NCBI GenBank assembly: GCA_046152925.1
Contig: JBJXFX010000076.1
Coordinates: forward strand, 1-5,930
DNA from: CAMAUF01 sp046152925
GTDB lineage: Bacteria; Chloroflexota; Dehalococcoidia; Tepidiformales; Tepidiformaceae
DNA: 5,930 nucleotides
Reading direction: 5' to 3'
Both the position numbers and the translations under genes were made by a program. This document shows positions 1-5,930 of this stretch, piece after piece; position 1 is the first letter of the stretch, and every line of letters starts with the position of its first letter. The notes under the pieces were generated by a model. The model saw nothing but the letters and a program-made list of their open reading frames with translations. It was not told the origin of the DNA and ran no database searches.

Positions 1-142
1 TCTCTTCCCAAAGGCTGCGAAAGGCCAAGACGTCGCGCGGGAGCCCCACGACAGCCAGCGCCCGCCAAGTCGCGGCATCGATGGCAGCCGGCCAATCGAC
101 GAGCGTGTCGTCGAGGTCCAGCGCCAACGCAGCCAGCGCCAT
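1..142 (-). CDS. HAD-superfamily hydrolase, N-terminal fragment (3' end outside window)
   Basis: This is the first 47 codons of a gene that runs off the low-coordinate edge. The translation begins MALAALALDLDDTLVDWP. The stretch DLDDT at residues 9-13 is HAD motif I (DxDxT): its first Asp is the nucleophile that forms the phospho-aspartate, and the second acts as acid/base. A hydrophobic beta strand (residues 2-8) precedes it, as usual, and a helical, cap-like segment follows. The family covers phosphatases, phosphoglycolate phosphatase-like enzymes and dehalogenases; the substrate cannot be told because the cap and motifs II-IV are missing. The ATG lies 1 base after the mreB stop (TGAGATG) and has no Shine-Dalgarno, so translation probably depends on coupling to mreB. 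It is likely the last visible gene of the murA-mreB transcript. The superfamily call is firm; anything narrower would be a guess. Confidence 0.8.
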   Translation of the reverse strand, partial: MALAALALDLDDTLVDWPAAIDAATWRALAVVGLPRDVLAFRSLWEE

Positions 143-143
143 C

Positions 144-1205
144 TCAGCGGTCCGGCTGGGGGAAGAGGCCGATGAGGTTCTCCTCTTCCGTTGGCAGGCT
201 GCGCTTTATCACCTCGAGGTTGTCCAGCGCGAAGCCAGCGCCGATCGCCACGCACTCCAACGGGTTATCGGCCACGTAACACGGGACGCCTGTCTCCTGG
301 GTCAGCAACTCATCGAGGTGTCGCAACAGCGCCCCGCCTCCCGTGAGCACGATGCCGCGGTCGATGACGTCGGACGCGAGCTCTGGCGGCGTCTTTTCGA
401 GCACCGCCCGGACCGTCTGGACGATCGTCCCGAGGCAGTCCTGGATCGACTGCGCGACTTCCACGCTCTGCAAGGTGATCGTCTTGGGCAAGCCACTGAG
501 CAGGTCGCGGCCGCGCACTTGGGTGCTCAGGCCTTCGTCGAACGGCAACGCGCTGCCGATGGCTATCTTGATCTCCTCGGCCGTCTTCTCGCCGATGATG
601 AGGTTATGTCGTCGACGGACGTAGGCCATGATCGCCTCATCCAGCCGGTCCCCGGCCATCCGGACGGACTCGCTCACGACGATGCCGTACAACGAGATCA
701 CGGCCGCTTCCGTCCGGCCACCACCAACGTTGACCACCATGTTCCCGCGGGCCGACGCAATCGGGATCCGCGCCCCGATCGCCGCCGCGAGCGGCTCAGG
801 CACCAGGTGAGCCGGTTTTCGGGCGCCTGCCTGCTCCGCGGCGTCGCGCACCGCCCGCTGTTCCACGCTCGTCACCCCTGCCGGGACGGTGACCATCACT
901 TCCGGCCGGACCAGGTTGAACCGGCCCGCGATCAGGCCGATGAAGTAGCGGAGCATCGCTTCCGTCGTCAGGTAGTCAGCAATTACACCGTCGCGCATCG
1001 GCCGGATCACGCTGATCGAGCCTGGCGTGCGGCCCTGCATGGCGCGCGCCTCCTTGCCGACGGCCACAATCGCATTGTCCCGGTTATGGCGTGCGACAAC
1101 CGACGGCTCGTTCACGACGATCCCTTGGCCCTTCACGTAGACCAAGATGTTCGCCGTCCCGAGGTCGACGCCCACGCGCTTTGGATGAAACATCTCAAAC
1201 GCCAT
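144..1205 (-). CDS. mreB: MreB/Mbl-type actin-like rod-shape protein with altered phosphate-2 motif
   Basis: This 353-residue protein is close to the usual MreB length (about 330-350). MreB forms membrane-associated ATP-dependent filaments that guide the elongation peptidoglycan machinery. The phosphate-1 loop DLGTAN is at residues 14-19, the glutamate-containing EPLAAAIGA at 137-145, and the adenosine motif GIVLTGGGALL at 284-294. The phosphate-2 loop reads NVGGGRTE (159-166) where the family normally has DIGGGTTE, so the metal/water-contacting Asp is Asn and the first Thr is Arg. The chosen ATG overlaps the end of murA by 11 bases and has GTGGAG at good spacing inside murA. Met5 gives a more family-typical start (MFHPKR) but has no better ribosome site. 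The family call is secure. Whether it is the main MreB or an Mbl-like paralogue cannot be decided here; position after murA recalls mbl of Gram-positive bacteria. Confidence 0.95.
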   Translation of the reverse strand: MAFEMFHPKRVGVDLGTANILVYVKGQGIVVNEPSVVARHNRDNAIVAVGKEARAMQGRTPGSISVIRPMRDGVIADYLTTEAMLRYFIGLIAGRFNLVRPEVMVTVPAGVTSVEQRAVRDAAEQAGARKPAHLVPEPLAAAIGARIPIASARGNMVVNVGGGRTEAAVISLYGIVVSESVRMAGDRLDEAIMAYVRRRHNLIIGEKTAEEIKIAIGSALPFDEGLSTQVRGRDLLSGLPKTITLQSVEVAQSIQDCLGTIVQTVRAVLEKTPPELASDVIDRGIVLTGGGALLRHLDELLTQETGVPCYVADNPLECVAIGAGFALDNLEVIKRSLPTEEENLIGLFPQPDR

Positions 1206-2481
1206 GAATGCGCTCCACTTCTACGCCGAGGCCCCGGAGCTTCTCCTCAAGACGTTCGTACCCGCGGTCGAGGTGGTAAATGTCTTCGATCACAGTTGTC
1301 CCCTCCGCCACCAGCGCCGCGAGCAGGACGGCCGCGCCGGCCCGGACGTCCAGGGCGAAGACCCGCGTGCCATGCAGCGGTGTCGGGCCCGTGACAACGG
1401 CTTCGGAGCCCGTCCGCGTCACTTTGATGTCGGCGCCCATCTTTCGAATCTCGTCGACGTAGAGGAGCCGGTTGTCGAACACGCGCTCAAAGATATGGGA
1501 CGTCCCCTCGGCCTGCGTCAGCATCGCCGTCATCTGCGCCTGGAGATCCGTCGCCAAGCCAGGGAAGGGGAGCGCCTGGAGGTTAATCGCGCGAAGCCGC
1601 CCGCCGGGCGCCACCTCGACGGTGTCCCCGGAAAGGACGACCCTCGCTCCGGCGGCCTGGATCTTGCCGATGGGAGCTTCCATCGCCGAAACCGGTGCGC
1701 CCTCGATCCGCACAGTGCCGCGGGTCATCGCCGCGGCTGCCGCGAACGTGCCGGCCTCGATCCGATCGGGCATCACGGCCCAACGAGCGCCCTTCAACGA
1801 CGAAACACCCTCGATGTGGAGCCATTGCGTCCCGACGCCACGGATTTTCGCGCCCATCGCACAGAGCAGCTCCGCGAGGTCTTGGACCTCGGGCTCGGTG
1901 GCCGCGTTCGCCAGCGTTGTCTCACCTCGGGCGAGGACAGCGGCCATCAGCACGTTCTGGGTACCGGAAACCGATGGGTAGTCCATGAAGATGTGCGCGC
2001 CGGTGAGCCCGCTGGGCGCGCGCGCCACCCACTGGTCGCCCTTCCACTCCACCTCCGCGCCAAGCGCCCGGAAGCCGTCGATGTGGACGTCGATCGGGCG
2101 CTGGCCGATGGAGTCCCCGCCCGGCATCGGACAGGAGGCATGGCCATGGCGGGCAAGGAGCGGCCCCATCACCTGAAACGAGGCCCGGTTCCGCTTGATC
2201 AGGTCGCGAGGCGCCTCCGTAGAGCGGACGCCGCGCCCACTGAGCCGAAGCTCGCCCGGCGCGACGCGCTCGCCGACCCCGCCGAGGCGGCCAATCAGCT
2301 CCGCGATGTCGGTGGCGTCGCTAATCCCGGGGACGTTGGTCAGGTGCACGTCGTCGTCGGTCAGGAGCGAGGCGCACATCGCAGCCAAGGCGGCGTTCTT
2401 CGCACCAGAGATGCGGACGGTGCCACGCAGCGTGACCGGCCCGCGGACACGGAAGAGGTCGTTCGGAGCCTGGTCGGTCAT
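1195..2481 (-). CDS. murA: UDP-N-acetylglucosamine 1-carboxyvinyltransferase, Asp-type active site
   Basis: MurA transfers enolpyruvate from PEP to UDP-GlcNAc, the first committed cytoplasmic step of peptidoglycan synthesis. The 428 residues match the family length (about 420) and show the two-domain EPSP-synthase-like fold throughout. Landmarks, with E. coli equivalents: K28-N29 in SGAKNA (K22/N23), R99 in RASFQVMGP (R91), R128 in the loop (R120), D312 in TDLQAQ (D305, general base), R338 in FDNR (R331), R380 in LDVRAG (R371) and R406 in HLDRGYE (R397). The catalytic loop reads MPGGDSIGQRP, so residue 123 is Asp (codon GAC at 2115-2113) where E. coli has Cys115, the residue alkylated by fosfomycin. 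An in-frame TAA at 2487-2485 makes this ATG the furthest possible upstream start. No Shine-Dalgarno precedes it. The 3' end overlaps mreB by 11 bases. Confidence 0.97.
   Translation of the reverse strand: MTDQAPNDLFRVRGPVTLRGTVRISGAKNAALAAMCASLLTDDDVHLTNVPGISDATDIAELIGRLGGVGERVAPGELRLSGRGVRSTEAPRDLIKRNRASFQVMGPLLARHGHASCPMPGGDSIGQRPIDVHIDGFRALGAEVEWKGDQWVARAPSGLTGAHIFMDYPSVSGTQNVLMAAVLARGETTLANAATEPEVQDLAELLCAMGAKIRGVGTQWLHIEGVSSLKGARWAVMPDRIEAGTFAAAAAMTRGTVRIEGAPVSAMEAPIGKIQAAGARVVLSGDTVEVAPGGRLRAINLQALPFPGLATDLQAQMTAMLTQAEGTSHIFERVFDNRLLYVDEIRKMGADIKVTRTGSEAVVTGPTPLHGTRVFALDVRAGAAVLLAALVAEGTTVIEDIYHLDRGYERLEEKLRGLGVEVERIHGV
1213..1218 (-). promoter_or_regulatory. Shine-Dalgarno of mreB, inside murA
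   Basis: The minus strand reads GTGGAG, with 7 bases between its GGAG core and the ATG at 1205. It lies within the last murA codons. This supports the upstream ATG over the internal Met5 as the mreB start and suggests that murA and mreB are translationally coupled. Confidence 0.6.
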
Positions 2482-2551
2482 GAATTAGTGACAGAATAGA
2501 GCCGCGAACCGCTAGAAGACAGGCGACCGAACCGCCACCGACGTCCAATGA
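2482..2551 (-). promoter_or_regulatory. murA leader region, possible weak promoter
   Basis: This 70-base gap has no purine-rich Shine-Dalgarno before murA. On the minus strand TATTCT (2498-2493) matches four of six -10 positions and ends 11 bases before the ATG, which would give a nearly leaderless transcript; no -35 element is seen at usual spacing. The octamer GCGGTTCG occurs twice (2535-2528 and 2512-2505), 23 bases apart in direct orientation. The first copy forms only a weak four-pair GGCG/CGCC stem, not a convincing terminator. The region could hold a murA promoter or simply be a spacer. Confidence 0.25.
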
Positions 2552-3334
2552 CTAGCTTAGGTGCGGCGGACGGCGCCAGCGCCCCTCACCAGGTTTTGGC
2601 AAGTCCCGCTTCCAACCGTCCCGGTGGATAATCCTCTCGGCACCGGCCAGCAGTGCCTCGGACTTCTCCAAACTCAAGACTCGCTGCCAAGACGCATCGT
2701 TGCACCGGTAGTAATAGAGGGCATTCCCATAGTCAGGACAGTCAGCGATGGCCACCCCCGGAAAGATGGCAACAACGTAGTCTCGACGGCCCAACTGCTG
2801 ACCTTCATACCACGAATGGGGGCGGAGTTTGAAAAGCGGCTCCAGCCGCTCGACCACCTCCGGGTCGGGGCTGGAGCCCCCAAAGTGCTGCCTGTAAAAG
2901 GCTGCAAACTCGTTGACGGAGGCCCCCTCCGGAAGGACACGCCAGACAAGCCGTCCTGGCCCGCGCTTTGTGGGAATGTCATGCCCGGCTCGCCTCAGTT
3001 CCCCTTCGCGGATGGTCAGCAATTGCGCCGCCAGGGCTTCGGCTTCCGCCTGCCGCTTGAAGCGCTCGGCCCGATCCCCGCGTTCGGCTGCAGGGTGAAC
3101 AACGTCGTTGATCGCCGTCCACAACGCCGTGCGAAGCTCACGCGTGTTTCGGTTGTCGGGGATCCGAACTCCATTCAGCACAAGCGCCCAGTCGCGAACC
3201 GGGGTATCAGCAATTCGCGAAAAGCTGCTCACAGCGTCTTGGATCTTAGACCAACTTATTCCAAGGTCGGCACCCAGGTCCGGCCCGCGGGCCCGGTCGG
3301 CTGGGCCTCTCTTTCGGCGCAGCCAGTTCCACAC
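2552..3334 (-). CDS. Uncharacterised 260-residue protein between atpC and murA
   Basis: I do not recognise this protein. It starts at a GTG that follows an in-frame TGA (3340-3338) by one codon, so the start is essentially fixed. It looks cytoplasmic: the basic N-terminus (WNWLRRKRG) is not followed by a hydrophobic signal or membrane segment. Residues 84-117 are rich in Ala, Glu, Arg and Gln and probably form a long amphipathic helix. Residues 127-245 look like a compact mixed alpha/beta domain, with a hydrophobic strand DYVVAIFPGVAIADC (185-199) and an aromatic cluster NALYYYRCN (204-212). Ten Trp residues are spread along the chain (2, 4, 28, 49, 72, 131, 175, 216, 241, 253), more than is usual for this size. 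The tail is Pro/Arg-rich. GC over 2701-2940 is 60% by hand count, against 72% over 2101-2340 in murA, hinting at lower expression or later arrival. Its orientation fits co-transcription with its neighbours. Confidence 0.72.
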   Translation of the reverse strand: MWNWLRRKRGPADRARGPDLGADLGISWSKIQDAVSSFSRIADTPVRDWALVLNGVRIPDNRNTRELRTALWTAINDVVHPAAERGDRAERFKRQAEAEALAAQLLTIREGELRRAGHDIPTKRGPGRLVWRVLPEGASVNEFAAFYRQHFGGSSPDPEVVERLEPLFKLRPHSWYEGQQLGRRDYVVAIFPGVAIADCPDYGNALYYYRCNDASWQRVLSLEKSEALLAGAERIIHRDGWKRDLPKPGEGRWRRPPHLS

Positions 3335-3398
3335 AACTCACCCCGCTCATCGCCGACCCCACCGATCGTGACGTCGACAGATTCTTGGCGCAGCCCGC
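3335..3398 (-). other. atpC-hypothetical gene spacer with ribosome binding site
   Basis: This is a 64-base gap. Near its downstream end the minus strand reads GGGGTGA (3344-3338), whose GGGG core lies 6 bases before the GTG start at 3334; this is a plausible Shine-Dalgarno. The overlapping short palindromes GTCGAC and GACGTC are too small to form a terminator, and no T-run follows them. Read-through from atpC is therefore plausible. Confidence 0.45.
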
Positions 3399-3845
3399 CT
3401 ACATCCGAGGGCGGCCGTCCGTGTGGCGACGCCGCATCTTGTCGGCGACGCGAAGGCGCAGCAGCGAACGCTGGAGCGACGCCGCAGCGCGCGCAAGGTC
3501 CGCATCGGAGGCATTCTGCTCACGCGCGCGCCGGAGGCGTTCCTCCGCTCGCGCCCGCGCCGCCTCGGCACGCGTGATGTCGATCTCCTCGGCCGCTTCC
3601 GCGGCGTCGGCGAGGACGGTCACGCGGTCCTTGCGGACCTCCATGAACCCGCCCGTCACCGCGAAGCTCTCTTCGGCGTTGCCCCGCCGGAAGATGAGTT
3701 CGCCCGCGTCGAGCGTCGTCATCAAGGCCGCGTGCTTCGGCAGGATGGCCAGCTGGCCCTCGCTGCCGGGCGCAATCAGGACATCGACGCCCGTCTCGGT
3801 GCGCACGATGCGCTCCGCCGTCACGATTTCGATGGTCAGCGCCAT
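3399..3845 (-). CDS. atpC: F1F0 ATP synthase epsilon subunit
   Basis: Epsilon is part of the F1 central stalk; it attaches gamma to the c-ring and can inhibit ATP hydrolysis through its C-terminal helices. The 148 residues fall in the normal range (about 130-145) with a short basic tail. Residues 1-85 form the beta-sandwich (MALTIEIVTAERIV..., GQLAILPKHAALMTTL at 30-45, FAVTGGFMEVRKDRVTVLAD at 61-80). Residues 88-138 form the two-helix hairpin. IDITRA at 88-93 exactly matches the I(L)DxxRA signature of ATP-binding epsilon subunits known from thermophilic Bacillus PS3. The start lies 3 bases after the atpD stop, and the Shine-Dalgarno overlaps the last atpD codons, so the two are coupled as in typical atp operons. 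The next gene is not part of the ATP synthase. Confidence 0.95.
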   Translation of the reverse strand: MALTIEIVTAERIVRTETGVDVLIAPGSEGQLAILPKHAALMTTLDAGELIFRRGNAEESFAVTGGFMEVRKDRVTVLADAAEAAEEIDITRAEAARARAEERLRRAREQNASDADLARAAASLQRSLLRLRVADKMRRRHTDGRPRM

Positions 3846-3848
3846 GGA

Positions 3849-5261
<1,413 letters not shown>

Positions 5262-5267
5262 GCTTGG

Positions 5268-5274
5268 TCCCTCC
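5268..5274 (-). promoter_or_regulatory. Shine-Dalgarno of atpD
   Basis: The minus strand reads GGAGGGA, 6 bases before the ATG at 5261 (8 bases from the GGAGG core). It is among the best ribosome sites in the window and lies in the 29-base gap after the crotonase gene. It fixes the atpD start and suggests high translation. Confidence 0.8.
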
Positions 5275-5290
5275 AGCTCCGATGCTGCGG

Positions 5291-5930
5291 TTAGGATTTG
5301 GCGCCAAACGCCTTGAGGCGCTCAGCCATGTCGGGTCCTGCGCCCGGCGAAGTGCGCCGCTCGAAAGCGAGGCCCTCCGCGAGCGTGTAACGCTGTCCTT
5401 CGTTCACGAGCCGCTTGTCCGCGCGCATCGTGTGCCACGAGTTCGCGACGATCGTACGCGCGATCTCCTGCGTCCTTGCCTCAAGCTCCGCGTCCGGCAC
5501 ACAGACGTTCGCGAGGCCGAGTTCGACCGCCCGTGCGCCGCTGATCGGCGTCCCGGTATACATCAACATCTTGGCGTTCACTGGGCCGACCCGGCGCGGC
5601 AAGCGCTGCGTCATGCCCCAGGTCGGCGTCATCGCCCATTTGCCGTGGGTATCGGCAAACCGGGCGGATTCGCCGCAGATCAGCAGGTCGCAGCCGAGCG
5701 CCACTTCGAGCGCGCCCGTGTAGCAATACCCCTTCACCGACGCGATCACCGGCTGGGGCAGCGCCTCCAGCAAATCGATCGTCTCCGCCTGAAAGTGGGC
5801 GTCCGGGGCGCGGTCGCCGGCTTGGATAGCCTTAATGTCGTTCCCAGCCGAGAACGAGCGGCCCGCCCCAGTGAGGACGACGCAGCCCACTCCATCCGGG
5901 TCACCCGCGATCGCGTCGAGGTGTCCGCGA
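5291..5930 (-). CDS. Crotonase / enoyl-CoA hydratase-family protein, 5' end outside window
   Basis: The reading frame stays open to the high-coordinate edge, so the GTG at 5890 is not the real start; 212 residues are visible and roughly 45-50 N-terminal residues are probably missing. Crotonases act on acyl-CoA thioesters, stabilising the enolate in an oxyanion hole. Visible parts (numbered from the first whole codon, 5929): the first oxyanion-hole region GRSFSAGNDIKAI (23-35), PVIASVKGYCYTGALEVALGCDLL (60-83, second oxyanion hole, with E75), and FADTHGKWAMTPTWGMTQRLPRRVG (91-115). E75 aligns with rat mitochondrial hydratase Glu144, but the position of Glu164 is His95. The FADTH form occurs in some EchA-like proteins, by recollection. 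Hydratase, isomerase or another crotonase reaction is possible; the substrate is unknown. It ends 29 bases before atpD in the same orientation. Confidence 0.9.
   Translation of the reverse strand, partial: RGHLDAIAGDPDGVGCVVLTGAGRSFSAGNDIKAIQAGDRAPDAHFQAETIDLLEALPQPVIASVKGYCYTGALEVALGCDLLICGESARFADTHGKWAMTPTWGMTQRLPRRVGPVNAKMLMYTGTPISGARAVELGLANVCVPDAELEARTQEIARTIVANSWHTMRADKRLVNEGQRYTLAEGLAFERRTSPGAGPDMAERLKAFGAKS

Noticed and set aside
1191..1193. Internal ATG (Met5) as the mreB start.
   Set aside because: It would give a family-typical N-terminus, but the GTGGAG site fits the ATG at 1205 better; the difference is only four residues.
81..1394. Long plus-strand open frame (437 codons) across mreB and the end of murA.
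   Set aside because: It is antisense to clear MreB and MurA coding, its translation is Arg/His/Asp-rich and low in complexity, and no family is recognisable. High GC on the opposite strand creates such shadow frames.
1204..2499. Plus-strand open frame (431 codons) mirroring murA.
   Set aside because: It covers almost exactly the antisense of murA and has the same Arg/His-rich composition; a shadow of a well-supported gene.
2517..2550. Possible terminator hairpin after the unknown gene.
   Set aside because: Only a four-pair GGCG/CGCC stem with a seven-base loop, and no following T-run on the minus strand.
2561..3577. Plus-strand open frame (338 codons) opposite the unknown gene.
   Set aside because: It runs on into the antisense of atpC, where coding on the minus strand is certain, and ends in a low-complexity Arg/Pro/Ala stretch. 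The minus-strand frame has a ribosome site, a bounded start and a more protein-like composition. Some doubt remains since neither has a known family.
5888..5890. GTG at 5890 as the true start of the crotonase.
   Set aside because: The frame is open upstream to the window edge with crotonase-like residues (HLDAIAGDPDG), and the family needs about 45-50 more N-terminal residues.

Overview
The window is a dense, high-GC (roughly 60-72% where counted) stretch of bacterial chromosome. All genes lie on the minus strand, so transcription runs from high to low coordinates. In that order it holds a crotonase/enoyl-CoA hydratase-family gene (5' end beyond the window), atpD and atpC (F1 ATP synthase beta and epsilon), an unrecognised 260-residue protein, murA (first committed step of peptidoglycan synthesis), mreB (actin-like rod-shape protein) and the first 47 codons of a HAD-superfamily hydrolase. 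No RNA gene, mobile element, CRISPR array or long repeat was seen.

Layout: the crotonase ends 29 bases before atpD, which has a strong Shine-Dalgarno. atpD and atpC are 3 bases apart and look translationally coupled. A 64-base gap leads to the unknown GTG-start gene, and a 70-base gap leads to murA, which has no visible Shine-Dalgarno. murA overlaps mreB by 11 bases, and mreB is followed after 1 base by the HAD gene. No convincing terminator was seen in any gap. The set may be one operon or two, with a break most likely just before murA.

The order atpD-atpC-...-murA-mreB resembles the Gram-positive arrangement in which murA and an mreB/mbl homologue lie downstream of the ATP synthase operon. 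The AtpD sequence style together with this synteny suggests, by recollection only, an uncultured Chloroflexota-like bacterium. That assignment is tentative. The genes join ATP synthesis with cell-wall precursor synthesis and cell shape.

There is no clear new defence or mobile system here. The points worth a second look are residue-level: MurA has Asp in place of the catalytic-loop Cys, the change associated with intrinsic fosfomycin resistance. MreB has Asn for the phosphate-2 aspartate. The crotonase lacks one of the two classical catalytic glutamates. Two points of context also stand out: an unknown gene of lower GC sits between atpC and murA, and a crotonase occupies the place where atpG is usually found.
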